A stretch of 64,000 nucleotides of DNA. Source: Patagioenas fasciata. Taxonomy: Eukaryota; Chordata; Aves; Columbiformes; Columbidae. This document shows positions 34,301-48,334 of this stretch, in pieces (position 1 is the first letter of the stretch; every line of letters starts with the position of its first letter). The DNA lies in contig NC_092524.1 of the NCBI RefSeq assembly GCF_037038585.1, forward strand, positions 41,488,001 through 41,552,000. The letters are read 5' to 3'. The notes below the pieces were generated by a model. That model was not told the origin of the DNA, did no database searches, and saw nothing but the letters and a program-made list of their open reading frames with translations. The position numbers and the translations under genes were made by a program.

Positions 34301-37012
34301 TTACACTAGAGAAATAACCAGCTTTTCTGCCCATGGACTTTAGAGCTGCACATACTATTTCTGTCAGCAAATATGAAGGCACTGTTGCAGCTTTTCTTGC
34401 AAGCATCAGCCAAGCTATGAGAGTACAGTCTCCTAGAACAGCCCCCAGGAAGCTCTTCCTCCTCCTCTGGGAGGAGTTCTTACATGGGTAGCATCAGGAA
34501 GACATCAGGTTCCTAATTTTAAGGGCCAGAAATAAGAAGTTCCTGTGCTATTAAATGTTTGATTCTCGAGCCGTTACTGAATTTTAATACTCCCCATCAC
34601 AGGTTTTTGTCTTTAGTCATGCACTGATGTCCAGGAGGTAAATTGTACAAATGCCTCTTTGTTGCTGAAAGTAAAATTAATTTATTTGGTTGGATGGACT
34701 GAGTGCAGAAATAATGGAGTGAAGTCTCCATTTCTGAGAGTAAGCTTCAGGGAAATCACTGGAATTCTTTCTTTTCTGAAGGACTCAAAATAGGTGCCTG
34801 AATCCGTAAGAAGACAGGTGTTTTCTATAAAATGATAAACAGTTTCAACGTGCAGTAGAGCAGGGTTACAAGCAGTTCTTAGTATGTCACGTTATTGGGC
34901 GCTGACTGAATGCACTCCTGATGCTTGTGAAGTGAGCACTGGTAGCTGCTCTCTACTCCTGGGACTCATTCATAGCACAGTGTTATTTCTGATGGACATT
35001 TAAAAACCCTGTTTTTCTCCTCTTCATCATAAACTATTAGACAGCTCTTACTATAAAGGTTTTGAGACCACATTTTATGTTTTACATGTTTGCAGAGTTT
35101 TCTTTTTTGTTGTTACTAATTTGTCTCTAAATATCCCCAGTTGTTAACAGGCAGAAATTTCCCATTAACAATATATGCAGCCCTTTAATCCTCAAATATG
35201 TGGAACAATTCAAGACATATGGGTGACAAAATATAGGACATAATTTACCAACAAATCCCGCAGATTAATGTATACTGCTTAAAGATTTAGTGCAGAAGGC
35301 CTACATGTCTGGGAAATTAATGCTACTTTCTGCTTGCAAACCCTGTATTTTGACAGGCCATATTGTCTTGAGAGAGAACATCAGAAAAAGAATGAATAAT
35401 TAAATCAGAAATAGATGAGACAAATAGTATAAGGGACAGTACATGGATTTCCTTCTTAAAAGCTGAATTCTACCCACACTTCACATGATCAGCCAACCAT
35501 TCCACACTAAATGGTGACTTGACTGGACACAGGTTTCTTCTTGTTAGTTTCTAAACTAAATAGATAAAACATTCAGATTGTTAGCAGATGCAGTGAGTTG
35601 TTCTATGGATTTACGAAGGCATGTAGCCTTCAGTGCCTTTATTAAAAGTCTGTGAGGTCATCTTAAGATTAAGCCTGCTACCTTGTTCATCTAAATTTAA
35701 TCAGTGTTTTATTCAACAAAACATTGAAAACAGCAAGGTTAATTTTTCTAAAACTAGTACATAGATTTACTTTTTGGATCCAAGCTTTTATTTGGAATAA
35801 TATTCCATATGATTCATCTGAAAAAAAAAATTGGATATCATTGTACTTTATTAGATACCTCCCTTCTCCTCCTCAGCTGCATGAAGACTGTAGGACAGAG
35901 TTATTTTTAGATGGAGTGAGCAGAATGAGAAACTCCATGTCCTGTATTAAGAACTAAATATGAGTGGTCTCTTTTGTTCAAAAGAGGTGGAATAAGAATG
36001 TGGGACACAAATGGCTTATGTCAAGGCATGCTGTTCCTGCACTACCTTATTATTCTTTCATATTTTAAATGCTGTTTTATATCTTCACATTAGAACACCC
36101 TGAGTGATAGGGTTAGAAAGATCTAGTGTTTTTTAATTTGCATGTCTAAACCCTCTTTATTGGTATTTTGATGACATCTAGTGGTGACAAAGCTGTTAGC
36201 CAATTTTATGTGCTATGCTGATGTAGCAGGACCATCACATGCAGAATGCTTCTAACTGTGGGTGCGAGGCTGGCATTTCATAAACTGAAGAAGAAAAGGC
36301 TCAGCAATAGTTTTCTTCTTTCACTGCCTAATAATTTCTGCTACTTTCAGATACAAAGAAACTGATATTCTTGTAGGTTATTTTGAGATTTCAAAGTCAG
36401 GTCCCACTGATATTATCAGGAGTGATAGCAAAATAGATCGGTACCTGGGTCAGATGATGCAATAGTGAGACTTCAATAGCCAGCCTGTTCTTCAGCCTCC
36501 ACCCACTGCTAACAAGATAAAAACATTGTGTACAAATTGTAAGTGCTTACATGTGATAAAGCAATACCTGGTGGTGACAGAAAGCCGCAGAAAACATGGC
36601 AGTTTACATGTTTCTTAATGAAAGAGAACGAATCTCAGCTGCTCTGGTTGTGAATATCAAACCAGTTTTACATATGTTAGACAGTTGCCTTTGTTAAAAT
36701 TCACATCCATATCTGTGAAATCAGTCTCAGGCCCAGTGTATGCAATAAAGCAAAAAGAGAAATCAAGCTGTGAGAATTCTCTTTTCTCTCCCTCAGAGAA
36801 TTAGCGTTGAATAGAGATACTGTGGTTGAACACCACTATTTTCTACAACACAAATATTTTATTTTTAATAAATATTTATGAGGAGTTGGCAAAGGAGGAA
36901 GAGGTTATATTTTGTTGATTAGAAAAAACAGTGATTCAATAAATGACATTAAGCTACTGGCTTTTCTGCTTTTGTTTCAATAGCATGAATATGTAGTGAG
37001 AGAGTGTGAGAG
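31381..37012. other. AT-rich non-coding stretch
   Basis: No gene recognised. The plus strand is noticeably purine-rich (G and A) from about 32.15 to 32.6 kb. Open frames (for example the 108 codons at 31873-32199 on the minus strand) look like the complement of that skew. A C-run lies at 33970-33977. A CTCF-like site at 36172-36184 is listed separately. Confidence 0.5.
36172..36184 (-). promoter_or_regulatory. CTCF-like motif (weak)
   Basis: The minus strand reads CCACTAGATGTCA, one mismatch from the core CCASYAGRKGGCR. The plus-strand 13-mer CATCTAGTGGTGA within it recurs exactly near 57.26 kb. Chance or a shared repeat origin are both possible. Confidence 0.2.
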
Positions 37013-37061
37013 AGAGTCTGTGTGTGTGTGTGTGTGTGTTTGAAAGAGAGAAATAGTGTGT
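37013..37061. repeat. GA/TG microsatellite
   Basis: A (TG)n run of about 11 units (37019-37039) inside a longer GAGA and GTGT mixed tract. Likely polymorphic. The surrounding sequence is AT-rich. Confidence 0.9.
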
Positions 37062-37612
37062 GTGAGACAGGTGGCAGTGGGGTTGCTATAGCAATTACTT
37101 GTCACTAATGATAGGAGGGTAATTACTGCAGCAAATTCCCACATAGCTATTCAGCACACAAGTTAGACTATTTCCCATCCTAAAATATTCTTTCTGTATT
37201 TACAAGATTACCTTTTTCACCAGATGGCTACAGGCTACATTTCTAAAATTTACAATAGTGTAAAAGGAGAAGTTCATTAATTATGGTGTCCCCGGAATCA
37301 GAATTTAGTCACCCTATCAGTTTTGAACAAGACAGTGAAGTTCTGTCTTTTGGGGTCTACTTTTTTCGAGACACAATACAAAATTTTATTTTTCAGAATG
37401 CTTTTGGTAAGTTCAATGTCAAAAAACATATTGAGGTCACCTTCAGTGTTGCATTCAAGTAATCGAGATTAGTACGTGATTGAGTCTGACTCATCACTTA
37501 ATTGCACGAGATGTAAATCAGGTTTTTCTGCAGTGAACTAATAAAATTAAACTATTAATAACTGTGCAAACAACTACAGATCAGGCTATGTTGGAAGGAA
37601 AATAGACTCAGG

Positions 37613-37636
37613 CATTGAGAGAGTCATTGAGAGAGT
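37613..37636. repeat. 12-bp tandem duplication
   Basis: Two adjacent perfect copies of CATTGAGAGAGT. A small local duplication. Confidence 0.85.
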
Positions 37637-39920
37637 TTCATTGCAACATGTTCATTAGTATATTTTTCGCTCCCTCTCTTTCCATTATTTGTAGCTTAAC
37701 ACCGGCTTAGCCTCTCATACCAATCAGAAAAAAAATATACACTGCACTTCATCTTTAGGCTGGTTCATTCTGCAGGGCTTAAAAATTTCTAAAGGAATAA
37801 ATGTAGATACAACTTCTTTGCTAATATATATAATGAACATTTGTGTTTTGTGTAGAGCAATCACCACTAATAAAATGATCTCAAAAGGTGTGTATCTCAT
37901 TTCCACAAAAACATGATGTTACCTTGGCTACAGTATCTCTTAATGATTCCCTTTTCCTTAATGATTCTCTTTATCCTTTTACCTGCCTTTTAGTAATGAA
38001 AATATGGATTACGGACATTACCTTTTAATTAACTGGTGGCAAATATGTGGAATTACAAGATGCTTTAGAGAGTTCATTTTTTCACCCCAGCTGGCTGGAC
38101 TGTGATGATTTGAGGAACTACACAATAATTTCTGTCTTTTCAAGAAGATGAAGTAATGGATTTCATAACTACAGGCTGGAAAGACAGCACCTAGGCTTCC
38201 TAGGTGTATGAGATTGTCTCTTGTGCCATAACTAAAAAATGTTTGATGCACTCCAACTTCAGTGTATTTCTTTCTGACTTGTTATAAAATTCAAAACTGT
38301 GCACCTGTCTGGTTACTGCTATTAAAAATAGCGCAAAACTGCTTACCTAGTCTTATTTCACTTTCCATTCTTCAGACTGTTTACTGATAAATTAATTTTT
38401 CCCACTTTTGTTTCTCCAACATTGCATTTTATTAATGAAAAAAAAAAAAAGATAGTTGTTATTTGGTGTACTAATACTACTAAAAGAAACTCTTACAAAA
38501 TGCAACTGTTCAGAGTTATTTTTTTAGTACAATTGAGTTATTTCAATTTATAGATAATAACAGGTTAATACACTGGAAATTAAAATCCACTTGCCAGCTG
38601 GTGACCTTGTATAGTAATTAAAATAATACTTGCTATAACAACATGAATAATTGTATGTTTAAATAAGGATTTTCACGATTTCCTTTCCTTTGTTTATGCC
38701 TCAGGTAAACATTTCATAAATGGGAAGGCTGATTTATAATCTGATTCTGATGTGTGAATCAGTAAATCTTATGAATCAGTTTCTCTTCAAAGGCAGCACT
38801 TGAATTCCCAAGGATTTCATGAAAAGCACTTCCCATTTTTCTCACTAAAAATATATAGCTTGATGCCAATTAAAATTCAGTGCACAGTGTATCCAGTAAC
38901 CCTGATAATCAGTAAAAACATGTCAGAGAGCAAGATGGTTTCTGCAACTGAATGGAAATTTCAACAAGCAGTTAACCTACAATAGGAAGAAACTCATTAC
39001 TGGGATAGCTTGCTGCCTTACAGTACTTGAAAAGCTGATTAAAGAAATAATGATGTGAAACTATACAAAATCCCAGCAAAAGCAGTAGGAATGGTAATGA
39101 CAGATGTTTCACTTTGCACCAATACTTATTTTGGCTCAGAACAACAGAAAAAAAAAAAAATCTATTGGACATTTACATGTCACATTAACATACAAGAACG
39201 ACAATTTCTTCCCCAAAATCCCACATTGTTTTTATTGTTTCAGCTCTTTGACTCTTGATGACTTGAGCTCAAGTCCCAAACGGACTTCTGATCAGCAGGA
39301 TAGCTGACTGCAGAATAAAGAGCGAGAAAATGTGTAAACTTGGTGAAGTGTTCCACAAGCTCCAGCTTGCAAACCTCACAGAGACTGCAGCCCATCCAGC
39401 TCACAAACTCTCACCTAATACAGCATGCTGTAAGTTGTGAAGAAATGTGTTTAAGTATAAATAGACTGCACTGGCTTCAGGAAGTAAAACTGTTCCCTTA
39501 GTTTAGTCAACACATTGCTTGCTGGGGAAGCTGAGAGGCCAATGTCCCAGACTCACCAGTGATTTCTCCCAGTAAAATGAAAGTTAGCAATAATTGTGTG
39601 TATAATATTGTCTATTAGGTGGTGCATAAAGGCTTGCATTGTATGTACATACTGTAGTTGTATAGAAAACATTACCGAGTGAACCTGCTTTTAGCTTGAT
39701 GCCTCATACAGTGGTAATTAAGGAGAACAGTCTTTTGATTTGCTACTATTTGCAGTTCTGCAGGAAAAACTGAGTTTAGGCTATCTTGTGCTGTGCATTG
39801 TTGCCATGTTTAATCTTCTGATTCGCTAGGAACAATTACAGACGACACCTATGGGGAATTTAATTGCTTAGCTCCTGCCTCTACAGCAATTGTAATTATG
39901 GTGCAGCACTATTTGGAAGG

Positions 39921-39956
39921 AAAAAAAAAAAAAAAAGGAGAGAGAAGGAAAAAAAA
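39921..39956. repeat. A-rich low-complexity tract
   Basis: A 16-base A run followed by a GGAGAGAGAAGG purine stretch and another A run. No AATAAA is placed to make it a convincing retrocopy tail. Confidence 0.85.
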
Positions 39957-42900
39957 GCGTGGTGTTTTTTAGAACATAGCACTGAATAATACCAAAGTTA
40001 GACTTATACAACAGCATAGCTCCAAGAATTACCTTCCAGAATTAACCCTGTGTTTCTTTTGATGAGAGGCCAGACAAAATAAAGCATTGGTTATTGTAAA
40101 TATCCTCATGTAAAGCTTTTCATTTAAGCCTATCGAATGCATTTATCCTCCCAATATATGTGGGAGTTGGCACAGCTTCTTTTTTTTCCCTCTTTCTCCA
40201 GCTGAGGAAACTAAGGCACAGAAATGTGCTGCCTGGTTTGTCTTTATGAAAAATCCAAAGGAGAGAAAATTAGTATGTGAGAAATTTTGAATTTCTAGCA
40301 TTTCCAAGCTCCCTTTACCTCTCATGGATGAAGCTTTGAAAGAAACATAATGGGCAAAAGATGTGCCTTTTTAAGCTATAAGACCTTAAAAAAAATCTGT
40401 AAAATGGAACACAATAAATAAATGAATAAATGTTGCTGTGCACTATTCTGCTGATAATTCCTGTTGAGCAGAACTGAAGATGTCATTGTCTGAATCATTC
40501 TGAACAATCCCAAGCAAAGGAAGCTGTAGACAGGATTATCCTATTGCGTTCTGAAAGGAAATTTAAAGAGAATCCAAAAAGCACTACTGTATTAGAATGT
40601 ATTTTATTTCTTATAGAAAAAGAATGATCACTGCTTCGTTTGCAGTAAGGAATTCTTATTTCTTTCATCATGTGGATGATTTTCAGAACTGATCTTGATG
40701 GCAATTCAGTTAGAAATTAAACTCTCATCAGGAAGTCCTCCAGTGACTTCATGAGTTAACGTTCTTTTAGATGTTCTATACAGATCCAAATCAGGACCAA
40801 TACTCCACAGAACAGAGCCTGTTCTGGCTAAAGAACTCAAGACATTTAATAATAATGCTGAGGTTTATTTGTCTCAAATAAACACTAATCATACAGAAGT
40901 GAAATTCACTCACAATCTTCTGTAAGTTACCTGTTCACCTTCAACATCCACTGTTGTCCCCTTTAAATGATATACAACATGGCCAAACATGTGACCTATA
41001 GATAGCAAAAAGGCAACCCACTCCTTTAGTATAATTATACTGTACAAGAAATATATGTTGAAGATAACTACTAGGTTTTTGTCTTTGCAGCCTATCAAAC
41101 ATAAGTTTAGTCATGCCAGAGAAGGTAAAATGCTATAATTGCCTGTATGAATCTTGGTAGCATTTAGACAATGTGCTGCAAAAGTGAAGGTGCACAGTAC
41201 ATGCCCCTGCAGATCTGCTGCTGTGATTAACCTGAGAAATTATGTATGAGAAAGAGAGTAACCAAGAGAAACGTGTTTTCTTCAGGTAATTATTAACTTC
41301 TTTTGATACTGACATCAACAGAACTGACAAGATCTCTTTGAAAGTCAAGATTACCTTTCTGTAAGTTTTGCATCCTTTGTCATTAAAAGAAAAAATACCT
41401 ACATTGACATTTTAAGCTTTTCCCAAGTTTCATATTAAAAAAAGCGAGGGAATTACTGAACGATTCTATGAAGGCCAAAGGGCCTCTCATACAAGGGCCA
41501 CTATAATTTTTTCCACACAGTATATCCTTTTTTTTTTTTCTTCCAGTGAGTGATGACAATAGCTGGTCATTTCACTAAATAAGCAGTTCCATGTGAGAAC
41601 TATCCATATGTGTTCTCCTCACCTTTTATTCTGTTGCAAAAGACTTCTTCTGGACTGGTACAAGACTGGTCAGGTCTTCTACTCATAACATAATCTCTTT
41701 GTTCAAAGCCAATGTGATGATTTCCCTGAGAAGTCAGCACACAGGAACTGTCATTTGAAGACCTGTATTTTTCCACCATCTGGCCAAACAATGTTGGAAA
41801 AGTCACTTGAAGACTTTGTTCTTCAAATTTCTCACTTGTAAAGTAAAGATATAAACCAACATTTGCAAATTTCTTTGTGCTTCTGTTGTAGGTTTAAAGT
41901 GATTTTTGTCTTTAATGTACCTTAAAACCACGTTCTGACTTTGTCTTCTCCAAATTTACATATCTAACCCTCAAACAAACTCAAACTGTGTCCCCTGTTT
42001 TGTAATACGAACGGTGCAGGCATAGAACAGATGAGAACAGACTCCAAACAGTGAATCTGAATGCACTTCTAAACATGCTTTTCCATTGCAGATATTTGCA
42101 AATGAAACCCTGTGATGTAGCATTCAATTCCCACGAGAAGTGCTATTCTCATTATATCTTCTGTCTGTATACAAGCTTCTGCTCTGTTACTTGTATTGCC
42201 ATTTTCAGCAGGGACTCAGAAGAGAGAAAAGATAGAAACTCAGACTGAATTACTAAACTGTAACACAAAGATAATGAACTTGAGTGCAAGAGGACAGCAA
42301 ATTAAAAGACTGGGAAGTTGTTAACCCATGTAAAAATAGGAAGAAAAAGAGCTTTATTCCATACTTTTGAAGCATTCTTCAAAGCTCAGAGAGCCTACTA
42401 AACGAAGCAGTCCAGTTAATCTGCCTAGAGCTCCTCAGTTCAGCTCTCTTTACAAAAGAAATCAAACCAGACATTTTTAAGAGCAATTATTTTTTTATGA
42501 AAAGGAAATAACCAAGACCTAGAAAGGCACATTAGGGGCTAGAAGACACACCAATCAGGAAATGGTTTAAGATCCCCATTCAGCTCAATTTGTTTTAAAG
42601 TATTTCAAACCCCCTGAATACAGCAAATTCTACAAATAGCCAAGTGGCTGGGAGACACAGTGCATATTGCCAAACAGATTTAAATGCAAAACCAAGACTC
42701 TTGTTTCCCAAAGCTGTGGAGGGTGATTATAACACTGTCTAGTCTTAAGGCAAAGATACTCTCTGCTGGTTTTATGTATTTTCTACCAGAGCCCTAATGT
42801 TCGCCCTCTGTGCAAATACACCCACAGAAGAATAAACCCATTCAGAAATTTTGTAGTTCCAAAAATGGCAAGGATTTGGCCAAATCATGCCGTGGTTCAC

Positions 42901-43844
42901 AACATTATCAGCCACAAATACTCCAGCATCATAAAATACTCCCTGTCCTTTGCTTTGAGACCAAAATTACAGTAATTTACAAATATGTATTTATTAATAC
43001 ATTTTCGAATTTTATTACTTTTCATTTTGAAAACTCTTGTGAAAGTGTATATCATATGTTAATTTTTTTGAGAAACATAAATTCTAGGAATTTCTATTTT
43101 TTATTCAAATTGAATCCTCAGATTCCACTCTATCCAAATAATTTTAGCAGCTGAAACATACAGAAATGCACCACGCATCACAAGACCATGATAAAATCTG
43201 AAAGATTGCAATGTTCGATCCAAGGGTTGCAGCTTAGTTTTATTGCTTCAGAAGTTTATGGGTACTGTCACATGAAAGGGTACAAACCTATTGTAATTCT
43301 GACCTTTTCAAGTAACTGGCATTCTGCAAATGTTCTGACACTACTAATTTATGGGATTGGGTGAATTTTCCTTTTTTTCCTTGAAAAAATAAGCCATCTG
43401 AATCTCTTAGTCTCGATAGGAACCTGAGAATTGAAAGAAATGAAAGCAATATTTCCAGGTTTTTTTTTTTTAAAAAAAAGCATTACCACTCAGGAAATCA
43501 GATATTCAGCTGTGTCTGCAGGTTATAGAAAGCTATGACATAATCTTTCAGCAGAATGAGGGAGATTTGCAAAGTCCTTTGCAAGGCTTGCAAGACAGAA
43601 TAATTCAGAATATTTCTAACAAGACTATTGATTGCAAAAGCACATTTTCTCTCCACTTACCCACAGTTCTGATTTTAAAGGCCTGCACAATAATGGCGAG
43701 GGATATGGAGCTGAAAACCTGGTAAAAGCTGCACACAGAATCCCTGATAGCTGATCAAAGACAAACTATTTGAGACATTTCATAAGCAACTGCAACTATT
43801 TGAAGGATAAATTAAATCCATCTACTGAGAAATAATATGTGAAA

Positions 43845-43881
43845 TAATGCCTATTAAATAAAAATTAATAAATAGGCATTA
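43845..43881. repeat. 11-bp inverted repeat, 15-nt loop
   Basis: TAATGCCTATT (43845-43855) is the exact reverse complement of AATAGGCATTA (43871-43881). The loop is A and T only. No family is recognised. Confidence 0.75.
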
Positions 43882-45467
43882 AAACAGAATATTAATATAG
43901 TCCAATAAGAAAGACCAGATTTCTTCCCAAGACACATGGAAACAATTCCACAGATTTTCAGCAAAGCAGCACTGGGTCAGACATGCGTTGAAAGCAGTCA
44001 CTTTCCGCACAAGTTGCACCCCAAAACGCAAAGAAAAGCAGAAGTGGATTAGTATACTCTTGACTTGAAGACAAAGCTGTAGTGTTGCCCACGATCACGC
44101 AGAAAAAGATTCTTTCTTGGATCTCATAAAAATGCACAAAAGTTTTTTCAGATTACATATTTGTGATATCGGAAAAAAATTAATGTTAAAGAAGGATTAG
44201 GAACTATGACGATCTGAAGGAAAAAGTATGAATTCTGCCTCTTTTATGTGTAGGTGCATGTTGCAAATTCACGATGGCATATTTCTAGAATAATTGCCAT
44301 TCTTCAGATTGTGAGACAAAAGTTTCCAAATGCAAAATCCAAAGGTGGGTTTTCATTATCTGAAGAAAACGGTCTCCTTAACTAACAATGGCATCCAAAA
44401 GTTATTATATGTCATAGATAAAACAGTGAAAATGCTGCAAAACACCTGTATTACACGTAAGATCTCATAACCATGCAGACTAAGTAAAAGCTGACCATGC
44501 TTGAATACTCCACCGTGTGACTGCAATATCAGTGTTTACCACAATAAAGCAAAACTATGTAAGAAGTATTATAGAATAAGAGCTTTAAGTAGGTGAACAT
44601 GATTCCTCTCACCAAAAGTGTTGCTATTAAAGATAACAGAATAAATCCCCAGTTGCAAGACACTGGTGTGAAAACAAAACTACAGCAAGAATGACAACTG
44701 CATGTAGAAGAAATGTGACTTCAACCTTTCAAAGTAATGGTTAAGTGATTCGCTCCATGGTCATGATAGCTATTCTTGCAAATCAATCTGGTCACACTCA
44801 TTCCTGAGGATCAGTCCTGCAAAAAGCACCAAAGCTAAAGAAAACTAAAGCTATTAGAGTTTCCCAGTTCTTTCAGGATACTCAAAATAATACCACCTGT
44901 ATTTCTTCACCAACAAATTCTTACCTAATCACTAATAGTGAAAGTCATTGAATGCACAGCAAAAAAGGGCTATGATAGAGGCCTAGCTGGATGAATTGTT
45001 CGGATAATAAAGGCCTGAGATTCGGTATTTAAACCCTATGAACAAATGTCCTGTAATTTCCCTGTCTCACAGAGTGCCCCTAAGTGAATTTATTTGGTAT
45101 TTGTTGCTATTTTTATTTAGCATTATGTTTTGTTTTCATTTGCATTAAATGGCTATCAAAATGAAGTTTAATCTTCAATGTTGAATTAGTTTTAAGCATT
45201 AAAATAATCGATGGTTTCTTGAGCCAGATTTTGTATTCTTTTAGTCATTATCTTTTCCTACCCTTCAAAGAATGTTTCAAGAAAAATGTTTATAAAAACC
45301 TCCTTTTTGTTCTGCTAACCCTGCAAACTAAACATGTTCCATTTATTTTTAAATAAAGTGAAAATTAGCCAGGTGTGATAGATAAGCTTTCTATACACAG
45401 GTCTAAATATTGACAAAAGGAGACGTGTCACTGGAAAAATCATCAGTCTAGCAATTATCACGTTAGC

Positions 45468-45875
45468 ATGTTAAGTGGAAAAAGATGTGAAACTTCCAAA
45501 TGTGTCAATACAGATTATTTCATTTCCACCAGCTATCAGCTATACTGTGAACATCAGTGCCTTAATGTATATGCAGCAGCAGGTTGGCTTTTGCAAGCAA
45601 ATACCTTCATTGTGGCATCCAGAATTGCCAGACCTATGGCAAAATCCTGTCTATCCCTGTGCTGCCAAGCAAATATTAGACATTTTGAGAAGGCCAGACA
45701 ACACGGAGATAGAGCCAGAGGACAGGGCAGAAACACTCAGTCAGCAAGAAGTGTCTTTCTACCAGATATGGCAGCAACTTTCAGGTCTTCACCCAGGTGG
45801 GAAGAGAAGAGAGGACAAGGAGCTGGTCACCATTTCCCCAGGGAGAAAGTAGCAGCAGAGAACAAAATGTGCTAA
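45468..45875 (+). other. Region open in two plus-strand frames, unrecognised
   Basis: One frame of 135 codons (45468-45875) overlaps another of 125 codons (45475-45852). The second has a fairly protein-like tail, including IEPEDRAETLSQQEVSFYQI, and is less AT-biased than its surroundings. Neither has a motif I recognise and both cannot be typical genes. GC is mildly raised locally, which lengthens chance frames. It could be a degenerate exon or repeat. Confidence 0.15.
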
Positions 45876-47898
45876 AACCCTTTTTAATAGTAGATCCAGG
45901 AACCAGTTGTGATTTTTAACAGCTGGTTCTGCCAGACTAAATCCAATGTCCTTCAGTACAGTCCTAATCCTTTTACAATTCCCTGCCGAAAACTTAAAAA
46001 TGGGATTGGTAGCTGAAAAAGAAAGCCTTTTCATCACTTCCTTCCAACCTCTGCTACTCATTTCACATCCCTACATATTAATAATTTCTCAGATAAGGAA
46101 TGTACTTGCCATTTTCATAATCTAGCCAATAGCACATTACTTGCAAGTCAGCTTAACCATTTCTATTGTTGCTGCCCATCAAAGAGTTTTTGAAGAAGTT
46201 AGATTAAGTTACCTTCATTAATGAGCAGACAAAGGGAGGAAGACAGAATAATGATCCATGTAGTTGAACAGGGAGCATTTAAAACATACTTTTCTTTATA
46301 ATGTAAATAATTTAATGTATTCCAAGAGCCCTGAGTGGATCGGTGCCTACACTAGGTTTGAAGTTGAACCTCTTTCTCAGGTGAATAATAGCACCGGCAA
46401 TTTTGAGGCAGCTTGTGAGAGCTGGAATCACAGGATAATAGCTCTCAGGATACATTATTTTGGTGAGAGAACTTAAAGAAAGTTCTCACCTCTGTGCGAC
46501 CAAACAGCATGAGATAAATACTCTTGAGACCAGTTAAACTTTCTCTCGAGAATCTCATATAATCTAAGAATTTTTAATATAATTTTAAAAAATACTTTTT
46601 AAAAGTCAGTGTTTTATGATGTGTGCTCAAAACATGAGATATTTTTGGTAATGATTACTTTGATGTATATCAGTATAAAGTAAGCAGCATGGACAGTGCC
46701 TCAAACAAAGCCTGGGGATCTCTATAGAAAGAATCCCACCAATTTCAGTGACTTTGGATCAGACCATTACTGAATGACTCCAGGCCGCATTGTGCGATTT
46801 GTATGGCTAGTTTTATTAAGAGCTACAGTACAGTACACAATTACCATATCCTGGCTAAATTAGGCCCCACCTTTGCAGACTCCTCTAGGAGGCACTGGCC
46901 AAGGCATGAGGGCAAGTTAGAATTTATGATACAGCTTCATCACAGAAATCCAGGTACTGAGGTGCCAAATTTCTTTATAACAGTATTCATTGTGCCATGG
47001 TCTAACAGACCTTTTTAGTTAAGATGAACAAAATCCTCCTAATTTTACTTGCACTGATATTTCCTTAGAAGCATCCTTATTTGATATTTTAAGCCTCTTT
47101 TGCCTCAGAAGTGCATTACACAGGCTGTTGGTGGGATACCGCAAACATTATTTGAAGTTTGAAACTACTTTTCCATAGAAACAAATCTGCATATGCTAAT
47201 TTTTAATAAGTACTGGCAACTGTTAAGGTGTATTACCTTCCTATCTATTTCCTTCAAGTATTTTAGTATTCTTTGACTTCCAGGCAAGAACTCTCAAGCA
47301 CATAAAACAGTGACAAAAAGATGACATTCAGAAAAATATCACAAGACAAAATTCCAAAAGTTAACAAGAAAGATATTTTAAGATCTCCTTTATGTCTTTT
47401 TTTACTCTCCCTTGGTGCTCAGCATCGTGCAAGATTTGGCCCCAAGTCATGGAGATTTTAGGCAATAGTTTCCCTATGCTTAAATTTTAAAAGTAGTTGC
47501 CATGACAACTGCCAGACACGGCATATGGTGTGTCTGTTACCTCCAAGATAACAGAGCAATTTTTAAAGAATTTTCTTTACAATATGTTATGAACCTTTGT
47601 ACTTTTCACAATTTTTCAGAGTGCAGTCTAAGGTACTGTTGTTCCCTGACATTCTTTTCAAGTTGAATGCTCATTTTGTAACTCTCTCATATTAGGCAAA
47701 TATTTCCCTTTCTTTCTTGTCTTTTTATTCTCCCAATATTCAGCAAAACATGAAAGAATAAAGCAGGGGAAAAGAGATGTCTATTAAGATTTGTGTACAG
47801 ATTTTGCTTAGTTTTGCTACAGTATTACCTTTCCTTCACAGTGACAATTCAAATGCCAAAAATACAGAAAAAGACAGAATACAGAAGAAGAAATCTTA
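45876..47898. other. AT-rich non-coding stretch
   Basis: Only short, motif-free open frames. No repeat family recognised. Confidence 0.45.
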
Positions 47899-48334
47899 TT
47901 AAGACATCTTTAATATATTGCTGCTGGGCAGACATGATGCAGAACTATATTCAGCCTTCAACCCTTTGACTCCCATATTTGCCCAGCTTCTGATCTCCAA
48001 TGAAGAGTTAATGTCTGTGTGAAGTGGCCTCAAAAAAGAGGGGCTCAGAAACATGCCAGTCACCTCATGTTTGGGAGGCAGTATATTCTTCTTGCACAGC
48101 AAAGACCTGTGTTGCAGACCCTCGTCCAAAATAGCTTGGCTCCTGAAAAGAAATCCGACAGGACAGCTTGCCGGTGGGATGACACTACCGACCTCCCTCC
48201 ACACACCCCAGAAGATCCCACAGTCCAACAGAGCTCCCATCAGTTACACATTTCAGTGCTTGCCTGGCTTTGCAGAACCATACGCAGCAGCCTTTATTCC
48301 CCCTTCTGCCCCTGAGATAGGATTGAAAGAATAG
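47899..48334. other. Segment open in two plus frames and one minus frame
   Basis: Overlapping frames of 113 codons (minus, 47899-48240), 98 and 93 codons (plus, 48019-48315 and 48053-48334). No domain is recognised in any. The segment is locally GC-richer, with a CACACACCCCAG stretch. Chance, an old repeat or a conserved non-coding block are all possible. Confidence 0.15.

Larger units (their letters stand above)
37062..45467. other. AT-rich non-coding stretch
   Basis: No gene or repeat family recognised. It contains a 12-bp tandem duplication (37613-37636), a near-tandem CTTAATGATTC pair near 37937-37972, A runs at 38439-38451 and 39921-39936, a T run near 41530 and a hairpin at 43845-43881. 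The 114-codon frame at 42810-43154 (+) has AT-driven content and no motif. Confidence 0.5.

Noticed and set aside
37013..37061. Repetitive array considered as CRISPR or satellite
   Set aside because: It is a dinucleotide microsatellite with no spacers; no CRISPR-like repeat-spacer pattern exists anywhere in the window.
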